NCBI RefSeq assembly: GCF_003641145.1
Contig: NZ_CP032744.1
Coordinates: 1,116,001-1,180,000, forward strand
From: Lactiplantibacillus paraplantarum
Lineage (GTDB): Bacteria > Bacillota > Bacilli > Lactobacillales > Lactobacillaceae
Reading direction: 5' to 3'
DNA: 64,000 bases
Shown: positions 55,362-63,596 of the stretch, in pieces
Layout of the letters: every line of letters begins with the position of its first letter
How positions within the stretch are numbered: the stretch's first letter is position 1
Notes under the pieces: model-generated
What the model was told of the DNA's origin: nothing
What the model saw: only the letters and a program-made list of their open reading frames with translations
Databases searched by the model: none
Translations under genes and position numbers: made by a program

Positions 55362-55985
55362 ATGACAAAGTCAGATAATATTACTTGGCATCATTCACAA
55401 GTTAGTAAGGCTGAACGCCAGCAATTAAATCGGCATAAAAGTGTTGTCTTATGGTTTACCGGCCTGTCCGGCTCAGGAAAGTCAACCATTGCTAATGCCG
55501 TCGAAAAAGCGTTATTTGATCAACAAATCGGTAGTTACGTTTTAGATGGTGACAATATGCGTTTTGGTTTGAATAAGAATTTAGGCTTTTCAGCTGAAGA
55601 TCGAGAAGAAAATATTCGTCGAATTGGTGAAGTTGCAAAGCTATTTGTCGATGCGGGTGTTATTACGTTGACCGCCTTCATTTCCCCATACCGAGCTGAC
55701 CGCGATAAAGTTCGGGCGAACTTAGATACTGACGAATTTATTGAAGTTTTCGTCGATACGCCCCTTGAAGTCTGTGAACAACGGGACGTTAAGCAGCTAT
55801 ACGCGAAGGCTCGTCGGGGTGAAATTAAAGGCTTTACGGGGATTGATGATCCGTATGAAGCACCAGTTACACCAGAAATTACGATTGATACTTCTAAACA
55901 ACCACTAGCCGATTCCGTTCAACAGGTGTTAACATATCTTGCTGATCATGATTACGTTAGTTTGGTCACTGCCAATGAAAACTAG
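55362..55985 (+). CDS. cysC: Adenylylsulfate kinase (APS kinase)
   Basis: Phosphorylates APS at the 3' position to give PAPS. Walker [10 protein letters not shown] at residues 34-42, the [20 protein letters not shown] substrate loop, and the lid region with [19 protein letters not shown] are canonical. Length 207 residues. GGAGG lies 6 nt before the ATG. The gene end overlaps the start of the DHH phosphatase gene. No PAPS reductase is nearby, so the product likely feeds sulfotransfer. Confidence 0.96.
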   Translation: MTKSDNITWHHSQVSKAERQQLNRHKSVVLWFTGLSGSGKSTIANAVEKALFDQQIGSYVLDGDNMRFGLNKNLGFSAEDREENIRRIGEVAKLFVDAGVITLTAFISPYRADRDKVRANLDTDEFIEVFVDTPLEVCEQRDVKQLYAKARRGEIKGFTGIDDPYEAPVTPEITIDTSKQPLADSVQQVLTYLADHDYVSLVTANEN

Positions 55986-56931
55986 TGCAATTGTCAGTGC
56001 AATTACACAATCAATTGCTAAGATGGACCGGATCTTGGTCTATCGTCATACGAATCCGGATCCCGATGCTATCGGTGCCCAATTTGGATTAGTTACCTTG
56101 CTCAAGGCGGCTTATCCGGAAAAATTCGTTGTGGCGATGGCCCCAGTTCCGGGCCATTTGGCGTGGATTAATCAAACTGACCAGCAAAGTGTAACGCCCC
56201 AAGCAACAGATTTGGTCATTATTGTTGATTGTGCGAATCATGAACGGATTGCGGAGACTGTGCCGACAGACGCTTTTGTTATCAAAATTGACCATCATCC
56301 TAATCATGATCCGTATGGTCAATTGAACTGGGTGGATGAAACTTATAGTAGCTGTTCTGAGATGATCTATGAATTGGCCCAAACGGCTGCTTTCTCATTA
56401 ACATCAGCCGTGGCTGCTAAACTGTATGCCGGCATTATTGGCGACACCGTGCGCTTCTCAGTTCCAGAAACGTCGGCGCGAACTTTGAAAATTGCAAGTG
56501 AGCTGGCTGCTTCGGGAATTGACCTTGCCACCATCAGTCATCGTGAAATGGACTTGACCCCAGCGTTAAGCAAATTGTACGGCTATGTGTTGAGTGCGCA
56601 AAAAATTGAAGCGTGCGGATTGGCGCATGTTGTCATCCCCCAACATTTATTTGCCGATTTTGGCCTAGCGTATGGTGATGAAGACGCAATTGTTTCGTTA
56701 CTTGGTAACTTGACGGTGGTCAAGGTGTGGTTGTTATTTATCGAGACGCCGCAGGGACAGTTTCGGGTTCACTTTCGGTCCAAAGCCATTAATGTGAATA
56801 CGGTCGCAAAAACGTTCAATGGTGGTGGCCATCCGTTAGCCAGTGGGGCGTTTGTCCCTGATTTGGCGACAGTTAGACAAGTTATTGAACAAATGCAAGC
56901 GCAAGTGGTAGCTCAGGCCACAATGAATTGA
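55975..56931 (+). CDS. DHH-family pAp phosphatase / nanoRNase (NrnA-like)
   Basis: Hydrolyses 3'-phosphoadenosine 5'-phosphate, the by-product of PAPS-dependent sulfotransfer, and possibly short oligonucleotides. Motifs: [12 protein letters not shown] (motif I), [11 protein letters not shown] (II), KIDHHPNHD (III, DHH), GDTVRFS (IV), and the C-terminal DHHA1 glycine motif [16 protein letters not shown] 55975 overlaps the APS kinase stop by 11 nt and has no own ribosome site, implying translational coupling. The linkage suggests PAP clearance is its main task here. Confidence 0.9.
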   Translation: MKTSAIVSAITQSIAKMDRILVYRHTNPDPDAIGAQFGLVTLLKAAYPEKFVVAMAPVPGHLAWINQTDQQSVTPQATDLVIIVDCANHERIAETVPTDAFVIKIDHHPNHDPYGQLNWVDETYSSCSEMIYELAQTAAFSLTSAVAAKLYAGIIGDTVRFSVPETSARTLKIASELAASGIDLATISHREMDLTPALSKLYGYVLSAQKIEACGLAHVVIPQHLFADFGLAYGDEDAIVSLLGNLTVVKVWLLFIETPQGQFRVHFRSKAINVNTVAKTFNGGGHPLASGAFVPDLATVRQVIEQMQAQVVAQATMN

Positions 56932-56979
56932 GTATAATTAATGTAATAAAAATAGTGTGATAGGGTCGGTGAATGGTAA

Positions 56980-58719
56980 ATGAAAAAGCGAAATTGGTTG
57001 ATTGCGCTGATTGTTATTGTGATTGTTGCAGTTGGCGGTGGTTGGGGGTATTACAAGTACCATCAGTCAACCACCACTACAACGACGACTAGCAAGGTGC
57101 GCTCGGCTAGTGCAACAAAGAAAGATATTAATACACGGTTAGTTAAGACCGAGATTAAGGCGCAGTCTAGTGAGACGGCCACTCTTAAAAAGGCGGTCAA
57201 GAATAAGAACTATACCGTTAATAATATGTATACTAAAGTTAATCCATATGGTGTGTCACCCTTGTCAGCGAAGGTTATTTTCCACACGACTAAGGCTGCT
57301 AAGGTAAGTTACACCGTGGTCGGCAAGAGTAGTAAGACTTCGATTTCAAATACGGTCAGCAAATACACGACGAGTCACGATCTGACAGTACTCGGGTTAT
57401 ATGCCAATACTAATAATCAGGTCAAGATTAAGGTGACTTATAAAGATGGCACGTCAACAACGAAGACTATTCGACTTAAAACGGCGAAGCTACCATCTGC
57501 GTTAACGGACTTCAAGATCAATGTTAAGAAGGCTAACAAACAGAAAATGGTCTTGGGGACGGGCAATGCCAAGTTAACCTTCATGGTGAGGACAACAATT
57601 TCGGGTAGCAAACAATCGAAAAATTTATCGTTTGGGATGGATGCTGACGGAAATATCCGTTGGTACACGACGCGACCAACCTCACACATTTTTAAACAAC
57701 TTAACAATGGGCACTTATTGATTTGGACCAAATCCAATGCTAAAAATTCGTATTTTGATGAGTTAGTTGAAATGGACTATACGGGTAAGGTTTATAAGAC
57801 TTATAAATTTAATCATAAGGCCTGGGGTAAAGCAAAAGGTTCTAAGAAGCAGAACCATAACCAAGTCCATCATGATGTAACAGAGTTGCCAAACGGTGAT
57901 CTGATTGCGACGGTTTCCGACGGCGGTCGTACTTATGTTGAAGATACGATGATCGTCATTTCGCATAAGACGGGCAAAATTACGAAAGTTATCAATATGA
58001 AAAATATTTTGCCAGCGAAGTTCTACACGAAGTACAACGCGACGAAGTCTAACAAATACATGGGCAAGAAGGATTGGTTCCACCAAAATTCGGTCTATTA
58101 CGATAAAACAGATAAGAGCTTGATTATTTCCAGCCGTAATCAGAACTTAGTGATGAAGATCGATTACAAGACTGAAAAGATCAAGTGGATCTTGTCTGGT
58201 AAAAAGACTTCCGCATGGACCAAGTCATACCGCAAGTACTTATTGAAAGCGAGTGGTAAGATTGCCTGGCCGGGTGGTCAACATGCAGCAATTGTTGATC
58301 CAAGCACATTGGGTAAGAAAAACTCACTTAATGTGATGATCTTTAACAATAATATTGCGGTTGGAACAACCAAAAAATCGTTGGCGGCTTCATCTGGTAA
58401 GTATTCAGAAGGCGTCGAATACCATATTAACGAAAAGACCAAGATGATTTCTCAAGTCGGTAGTTATGGTAAGTCGTTGGGTAAGAAGAATTTTGCCAAC
58501 ATTATTGGTTCCAACCGTTACTTGAGTGCTTCCAATCGATTGATTGATTTTGGTTGGCTGAATAATGGTAAAACAGCTAACATTATTGAATATGATTTGA
58601 AGCGCAAGCAACAAGTATTTAACGTTGAATTAACAGGCCTTCCAAGTGGTGGCTATGTCTACCGAGCGGAACGGTTCTCGTTATATCCAACGAAACACAC
58701 GTATGGAATTAATGAATAA
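56980..58719 (+). CDS. Membrane-anchored arylsulfate sulfotransferase (ASST family)
   Basis: A 579-residue extracytoplasmic enzyme that in known members moves sulfate from an aryl sulfate to another phenol without PAPS. An N-terminal anchor (LIALIVIVIVAVGGGWGYYKY), a Thr-rich linker, a beta-sandwich N-domain (about 85-180), and a beta-propeller follow. Residues matching the catalytic set of E. coli AssT are seen: HHDVTELPNGD (His298), FHQNSVYYD (His368), SRNQN (Arg386) and GGQHAAIVD (His435). No lipobox. It is 48 nt after the pAp phosphatase gene and before a terminator. Donor and acceptor unknown. Confidence 0.88.
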   Translation: MKKRNWLIALIVIVIVAVGGGWGYYKYHQSTTTTTTTSKVRSASATKKDINTRLVKTEIKAQSSETATLKKAVKNKNYTVNNMYTKVNPYGVSPLSAKVIFHTTKAAKVSYTVVGKSSKTSISNTVSKYTTSHDLTVLGLYANTNNQVKIKVTYKDGTSTTKTIRLKTAKLPSALTDFKINVKKANKQKMVLGTGNAKLTFMVRTTISGSKQSKNLSFGMDADGNIRWYTTRPTSHIFKQLNNGHLLIWTKSNAKNSYFDELVEMDYTGKVYKTYKFNHKAWGKAKGSKKQNHNQVHHDVTELPNGDLIATVSDGGRTYVEDTMIVISHKTGKITKVINMKNILPAKFYTKYNATKSNKYMGKKDWFHQNSVYYDKTDKSLIISSRNQNLVMKIDYKTEKIKWILSGKKTSAWTKSYRKYLLKASGKIAWPGGQHAAIVDPSTLGKKNSLNVMIFNNNIAVGTTKKSLAASSGKYSEGVEYHINEKTKMISQVGSYGKSLGKKNFANIIGSNRYLSASNRLIDFGWLNNGKTANIIEYDLKRKQQVFNVELTGLPSGGYVYRAERFSLYPTKHTYGINE

Positions 58720-58741
58720 GTCAGCTTAATTGTAAAGATTA

Positions 58742-58795
58742 AAAACAAGCTCTCAAGGTCAGATAGAATCTGATCTTGGAAGCTTGTTTTTCATT
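58742..58795 (+). terminator. Terminator of the sulfation operon
   Basis: AAACAAGCT / AGCTTGTTT outer arms and AAGGTCAGAT / ATCTGATCTT inner arms, followed by TTTTTC. Confidence 0.85.
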
Positions 58796-59320
58796 TGGTT
58801 GATCATAATTAATATGAAAAATTGATAAAGCCTGTCAAGCTAAAAGCGGCTAGCTGCGGCCCACTGACAATAGTTAGACATTAGTCAGTACTTAACGAAT
58901 GCTTGGCTAAAGAATTATTTTTTCGGTTAGCAGTAATTTAGAAAGTAACTGTCGGCTTGATATTGATAATGGCACCACGATTGTTTTTTAATCATCGCAA
59001 GACGTTTCAAAACGACTTAGATCATCAATTGCACAACTTAATGAATGAAGATTGAAATCAAAATGGACGATGGTTCTGATAAATTAACGGGTGTTAGCTG
59101 TGAGCGGCTGTATTTAATTATTGCGAGCCCATTGATTAACGCCGAATTAATAAAAAAGTCACAATTTAGTCGCAGAAATATCCGTAAATCAAGAATAAAT
59201 TCATACCATGACGCATTTATGTTCACACTCCAAGTCTACAATGGTTCTTATGTTGAACGGCGCTAACTGATACCGACAAACTTATGGGTGGGAAGCACGT
59301 CTCAGCGAGATGAAATTAGT
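58796..59320. other. Intergenic region before the anion permease
   Basis: Only unconvincing short frames occur (for example 28 codons from 58969, starting MAPRLFFNHRKTF). No RNA or repeat was recognised. The region likely holds the promoter of the permease gene. Confidence 0.4.
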
Positions 59321-59338
59321 TGAAGCGGAGCGATGACG

Positions 59339-61114
59339 ATGACCTTAAATATTGCAATTGTTTTAATCACATTATTAGTATCGTTTATATTAATGGCCAT
59401 GGAAATTACGACACCAAACGCCGTAATCTTGTGTGCGCTGGCATTCTTAATGTTTGTTGGCATTTTGTCCCCCACGGATGCCTTGTCAGGTTTTGCCAAC
59501 GATGGTTTAGCGACGATTGCGCTAATGTACATTATTGCTTATGCCATTGCTAAGAGTAATATTATTACGCGGCTGTTTGATCGAATCTTAGGTGATGGTC
59601 ATAGTGAAAAACGGTCATTGATCCGATTGTTAGCAAGTGTCAGTGTTATCTCGCCATTTATGAATAATACGCCGATCGTATCAACATTAACCCCGATGAT
59701 TCAACGTTGGACGAAGCAAAAGGGAATGGCAGTTTCAAAATTCTTGATCCCACTATCCTATGCAACAATTTTAAGCGGGCTATTGACTGTATTAGGAACA
59801 TCGACTAACTTAGTTGCCCAAGGCCTGCTTTCTAAATATAAATTACAACAATTTGGGACATTTGACCTGGCGGTAGTTGGCATTCCAATCACGATTATTG
59901 GCTTGCTTTATTTACTGACAATTGGCTACCGATTATTGCCGACCTATTATGGCAGTAGCATTGATGATGTGGTCGCTGAACCTAATGACTACCTGATTGA
60001 AATGACAATCAGCGATAATTTTGAACATCTCAACGAAACGGTGGCGGCTGCCAAGTTGCGAAATCTGCCGCGTTCGTTCTTAGCTGCTATTAATCGTCGC
60101 GGTCAGGCCATCGTGCCAGTGACCGATGAAACGATTTTACGGCTTGGCGATCGGCTCTATTTTACGGGAACTTTTGACTGTATTAATGACTTGATGAATA
60201 TTAAGGGACTAGTCCCAAGTACGCAAAAAATTAATATGGCTGATATTACGAATGAACGCGTGCGGCTAGTTGAAGTATCAATTCCTGATACCTCAAGTTT
60301 AGTAAACCAAACCATCAAATCAGCTCGTTTTCGGAACGTCTTTGGTAGTGTTGTTGTCGCGATACGCCGTAACGATGTTAATCTAGAGGGACGCCTGGGG
60401 ACGATTCGTCTCAAGGGTGGCGATAATCTGGTCATGATTACAACGGGCGAACCTGACGAATTAGCCAGTCTTAAGGATTTGCATGTTTTTAACTCGCAGC
60501 AAGTACAGTCACGCAAACACACGTATAAAGATGTGTTACCGATTGTCTTACTAGTAGCCACGATCATCGTATCTACGATGGGACTCATTGACTTATTTGT
60601 GGGGTTAGCAGCTTCCTGTGTGGTGTTATTTTTAACGAAGTGTGTCTCAATCAGTGATATTGTGAAAGCAGTCGACATGAATGTATTGTTTCTAGTGGCT
60701 AGTAGTTATGGACTAGGACTGGCAATGTCGAATGTTGGTGCCGATAAGTTTATTGCTAAATCGTTAGTAACGATTACCGGGGATGCCTCACCGATTATTT
60801 ACATGTTCTTGATTTACTTTGTGACAAATTTCTTAACGGCGATTTTGTCCAATGCGGCTGCGTTATCATTGATGTTCCCAGTAGTCGTTTCGGCGGCCAA
60901 GTTGGAAGATCTACCCGTGATGATGCTCGTGATGTTGATTACGATCGCGGCTACGGCGGATTTTTCCACCCCAATCGGTTACCAGACGAATTTGATCGTT
61001 TATGGTCCCGGTCATTACAAGTTTACCGATTATTTTAAAGTTGGGATTCCATTGAATCTGATTTGTATGGTAGTTTGTGTGTTTGTCTCATATTATTTCT
61101 ATATGGTGCTTTGA
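59339..61114 (+). CDS. SLC13/DASS-type anion permease with TrkA-C domains (sulfate transporter candidate)
   Basis: A 591-residue membrane protein. N-terminal helices carry the SPFMNNTPIVSTLTPMI signature of this family, then LLTVLGTSTNLVAQGLL. A central soluble insert (about residues 205-390) contains two RCK_C/TrkA-C-like units (LIEMTISDNFEHLNETVAAAK; RLVEVSIPDTSSLVNQTIK). The C-terminal helices hold ILSNAAALSLMFP and TPIGYQTNLIVYGPG. Proteins of this build are sulfate transporters in algae and bacteria. ATG 59339 is preferred for CGGAG spacing over 59333. Its place beside the PAPS genes favours sulfate as substrate. Confidence 0.85.
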   Translation: MTLNIAIVLITLLVSFILMAMEITTPNAVILCALAFLMFVGILSPTDALSGFANDGLATIALMYIIAYAIAKSNIITRLFDRILGDGHSEKRSLIRLLASVSVISPFMNNTPIVSTLTPMIQRWTKQKGMAVSKFLIPLSYATILSGLLTVLGTSTNLVAQGLLSKYKLQQFGTFDLAVVGIPITIIGLLYLLTIGYRLLPTYYGSSIDDVVAEPNDYLIEMTISDNFEHLNETVAAAKLRNLPRSFLAAINRRGQAIVPVTDETILRLGDRLYFTGTFDCINDLMNIKGLVPSTQKINMADITNERVRLVEVSIPDTSSLVNQTIKSARFRNVFGSVVVAIRRNDVNLEGRLGTIRLKGGDNLVMITTGEPDELASLKDLHVFNSQQVQSRKHTYKDVLPIVLLVATIIVSTMGLIDLFVGLAASCVVLFLTKCVSISDIVKAVDMNVLFLVASSYGLGLAMSNVGADKFIAKSLVTITGDASPIIYMFLIYFVTNFLTAILSNAAALSLMFPVVVSAAKLEDLPVMMLVMLITIAATADFSTPIGYQTNLIVYGPGHYKFTDYFKVGIPLNLICMVVCVFVSYYFYMVL

Positions 61115-61127
61115 TAAACTGATTAGT

Positions 61128-61161
61128 AAAGCTTGTGGGTGCTATCCTGCAAGCTTTTTTG
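61128..61161 (+). terminator. Terminator after the permease
   Basis: AAAGCTTG / CAAGCTTT hairpin followed by TTT. Confidence 0.78.
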
Positions 61162-61332
61162 CGTGTCCAAGCAGAAAGCATTTGTGGGTCCTCACATATT
61201 TAAGTTAGCCATTGCTGCGGGTTTCAACAAGGCTAACAAGAGCAAAGCTTGAAAAAAACTGGCGGTCTAAAACCGACTAGTAACGGCTGTAATCAGCATT
61301 TAAATAAATTATTTAATATTTGCGAACAAAGG

Positions 61333-61366
61333 GCTAGTATTATAAATCTAAAGTTGATATACTAGC
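61333..61366. promoter_or_regulatory. Inverted repeat in the MATE-gene promoter region
   Basis: GCTAGTAT (61333-61340) and ATACTAGC (61359-61366) are perfect 8-bp arms about 80 bp before the start codon, overlapping AT-rich promoter-like sequence. Possible operator. Confidence 0.4.
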
Positions 61367-61442
61367 AAAGTTTGCTTGTATGTCTTAATGATTGGAAAAC
61401 GATTACAAGTACGTCATCTTAATTAATGAAAGGAGTGCGAAA

Positions 61443-62834
61443 ATGAACGATTTAACAAGAGGGAAGCCGTTAAAATTAATTTTTTGGTTTACAATTCCGC
61501 TACTAATCGGTAACATTTTTCAGCAATTTTATAGTTTATCGGACACATTGATCGTTGGTCAGACACTCGGGGTTAAGGCTTTGGCTGCCGTTGGATCAAC
61601 TGGGAGTGTTCAATTTTTGATTATTGGGTTCGCGCAAGGATTAACGGCCGGCCTATCGATATTGACCGCGCAACATTTTGGAGCACGTGATTTTAAAGCG
61701 GTGCGTCGTAGCTTTGCAATCAGTATCGTGGTCAGTTTAATCGTCGGCATCATTTTGACGATTCTCTCGTTAGTCTTTGTGGATCATATCTTGCTAGTGA
61801 TGCAGACGCCAACCGATATTATTGCGGATGCACGAACGTTCTTGCAAATTATGCTGGGCGGGATGTTAGCGCCAATTGCGTTTAACCTATTGTCGAACAT
61901 CATTCGCGCACTCGGTGATAGTCGGACGCCTCTATGGTTTTTGATTATTAGTGCCTTAATTAATATTGGCTTGGAACTGTTATTTATTTTGGTTTTTAAA
62001 TGGGGCATTGCCGGGGCGAGCTGGGCGACGATCTTAGCGCAAACCATCGCAACACTCATGTGCGTGGTCTACATTATTGTTAAAGTACCCATCTTGCATA
62101 TTGGTCGACGACACTTCAAGTTAGTTTGGTCAGAAGTGAAGGCACACCTGAATGTTGGGCTACCAATGGCCTTTCAGATGTCGATTATCGCGATTGGGAC
62201 GATCGTATTACAAGCGGCACTGAATAGTCTTGGGACGAATTCAGTGGCAGCAACGACTGCAGCACAAAAGATTGATCAGGTTGCGACGCAGCCATTAATG
62301 TCGTTTGGTGTAACGATGGCGACATTTGCAGCGCAGAACTATGGCGCTCACAAGTATGAACGGATTATTACCGGGGTCAAACAAACCATGTGGTTGTCGG
62401 GGAGCTTCAGTGTGGCGGCCGGCTTGATTGAAATTATTTGGGGTAAACAGCTTGTAGGGTTCTTCGTCGGTCATCAAGACATGGCCGTTTTGAATCTGTC
62501 ACAAACGTATTTTAACGTGATTGGTAGTACTTATATCCTATTGTCAATGTTATTTATCATGCGTAATACCTTGCAAGGATTAGGGCGCAGTGCAATTCCG
62601 ACCTTAGCGGGTGCGGCGGAACTCTTCATGCGGGTCTTTGCAGCGTTGATTTTGGTCCGGATTTTTGACTATGCGGGAGCTTGTAGTTCGGAGCCGTTAG
62701 CTTGGTTAGGGTCATGTGCAGTGCTGTTACCGGCCTACATCAAGTCGGTTCATGATCTACGGCAGCAGGCACGTATGGAAGCTACTGTGGCTGAAGGTGC
62801 GGTGCCAGTATTAGACGATTCTGAAAAATCGTGA
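61443..62834 (+). CDS. MATE-family efflux transporter
   Basis: A 463-residue, 12-helix multidrug/toxin extrusion protein using a cation gradient. The first helix region IFWFTIPLLIGNIFQQFYSLSDTLIVG and the repeat at QMSIIAIGTIVLQAALNSLG are typical, as are MATFAAQNYGAHKYERI and LRNTLQGLGRS-like (MRNTLQGLGRSAIPTLAG). GAAAGGAGTG precedes the ATG. It follows the sulfation cluster; export of sulfonated products is possible but only inference. Ordinary drug export is the conservative reading. Confidence 0.9.
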   Translation: MNDLTRGKPLKLIFWFTIPLLIGNIFQQFYSLSDTLIVGQTLGVKALAAVGSTGSVQFLIIGFAQGLTAGLSILTAQHFGARDFKAVRRSFAISIVVSLIVGIILTILSLVFVDHILLVMQTPTDIIADARTFLQIMLGGMLAPIAFNLLSNIIRALGDSRTPLWFLIISALINIGLELLFILVFKWGIAGASWATILAQTIATLMCVVYIIVKVPILHIGRRHFKLVWSEVKAHLNVGLPMAFQMSIIAIGTIVLQAALNSLGTNSVAATTAAQKIDQVATQPLMSFGVTMATFAAQNYGAHKYERIITGVKQTMWLSGSFSVAAGLIEIIWGKQLVGFFVGHQDMAVLNLSQTYFNVIGSTYILLSMLFIMRNTLQGLGRSAIPTLAGAAELFMRVFAALILVRIFDYAGACSSEPLAWLGSCAVLLPAYIKSVHDLRQQARMEATVAEGAVPVLDDSEKS

Positions 62835-62962
62835 TTAGGGCTTGCAACTAGCTTGATTTTTTGATAATATTTGTTATCAATTTTATTTTAAAAGTCTCAT
62901 AATCAGTAACTACGATAACTGTGAACCGGGTTATTGGTTAGAAAATGTTAAGGAGTTTATAC

Positions 62963-63208
62963 ATGGCCGTAGAATTAAAAATTGGCGATTACGTCGCTGG
63001 TAAGAAGTTTGCTTCGTTAGAACATGATTTCAAGGGCGAAATTGAAAAAGTGTATGAAAATTCAGTTTTGATCTTAATTAAAGAATTTCAAAAAGCTGAC
63101 GAACCAATTGTTAATGAATATAATCACCGGGCAGTTGTTCGGAAGGACGAGGCCAAGCTAATCAAAGCAGCGCCAAAGGTGGAAGTCGCACCAGAAAAAG
63201 AAGACTAA
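62963..63208 (+). CDS. DUF2187 family small protein
   Basis: An 81-residue cytoplasmic protein with a KOW/SH3-like strand arrangement (LKIGDYVAGKKFASLEHDFKGEIEKVYENSVLILI) and NHRAVVRKDEAKL, matching the DUF2187 pattern, then an acidic Lys/Glu/Pro tail. AAGGAG lies 9 nt before the ATG. Function unknown; the barrel suggests nucleic-acid binding. It is next to a tRNA pair. Confidence 0.82.
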   Translation: MAVELKIGDYVAGKKFASLEHDFKGEIEKVYENSVLILIKEFQKADEPIVNEYNHRAVVRKDEAKLIKAAPKVEVAPEKED

Positions 63209-63224
63209 AAATTTATAAATAACC

Positions 63225-63253
63225 ATGACAACGGAAAAAATGTATGCTATACT
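63225..63253 (+). promoter_or_regulatory. Promoter of the tRNA-Gly/tRNA-Asp pair
   Basis: ATGACA (63225-63230), 17-bp spacer, TATACT (63248-63253), 18 nt before the tRNA. Confidence 0.65.
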
Positions 63254-63270
63254 AATTTCTGTTGTCAAAT

Positions 63271-63341
63271 GCGGGTGTAGTTTAGTGGTAAAATTCAAGC
63301 TTCCCAAGCTTGCGTCGCGGGTCCGATTCCCGTCACCCGCT
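63271..63341 (+). tRNA. tRNA-Gly (CCC)
   Basis: Acceptor GCGGGTG / CACCCGC, anticodon arm CAAGC-TTCCCAA-GCTTG with anticodon CCC, D-arm TTTAGTGGTAAAA, T-loop GGTCCGATTCC. No CCA encoded. Confidence 0.95.
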
Positions 63342-63397
63342 TTGTTATTAATCATTATGATTAATAACCGTAGTACTCTCAAGCTCCTTGAGCGCAT

Positions 63398-63472
63398 GGT
63401 CCGTTGGTCTAGTTGGTTTAGGACGCCTGCCTGTCACGCAGGAGATCACGAGTTCGAGTCTCGTACGGACCG
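63398..63472 (+). tRNA. tRNA-Asp (GTC)
   Basis: Acceptor GGTCCGT / ACGGACC with discriminator G, anticodon arm CCTGC-CTGTCAC-GCAGG with anticodon GTC, T-loop GTTCGAGTC. No CCA encoded. Confidence 0.96.
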
Positions 63473-63490
63473 TCAATAGATGATGATAAT

Positions 63491-63528
63491 CAAGAACGTC
63501 AGTCAGCGATGACCCGTTCTTTTTTATT
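63491..63528 (+). terminator. Terminator after the tRNA pair
   Basis: AAGAACG / CGTTCTT arms followed by TTTTATT. Confidence 0.75.
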
Positions 63529-63596
63529 AGTCAAAAAAAGATCGTGACTAATGAGTGACTAAATTTGCGGTCAAAAGCGATAGTTAAGGAGAACAA

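Noticed and set aside
59045-59266. Plus-strand 73-codon frame before the anion permease
   Set aside because: No ribosome site; an opposing frame of equal length exists and neither resembles a protein family.
63158-63479. Frames over tRNA-Gly and tRNA-Asp on both strands
   Set aside because: Both tRNA cloverleaves are complete, so the frames are accidental.
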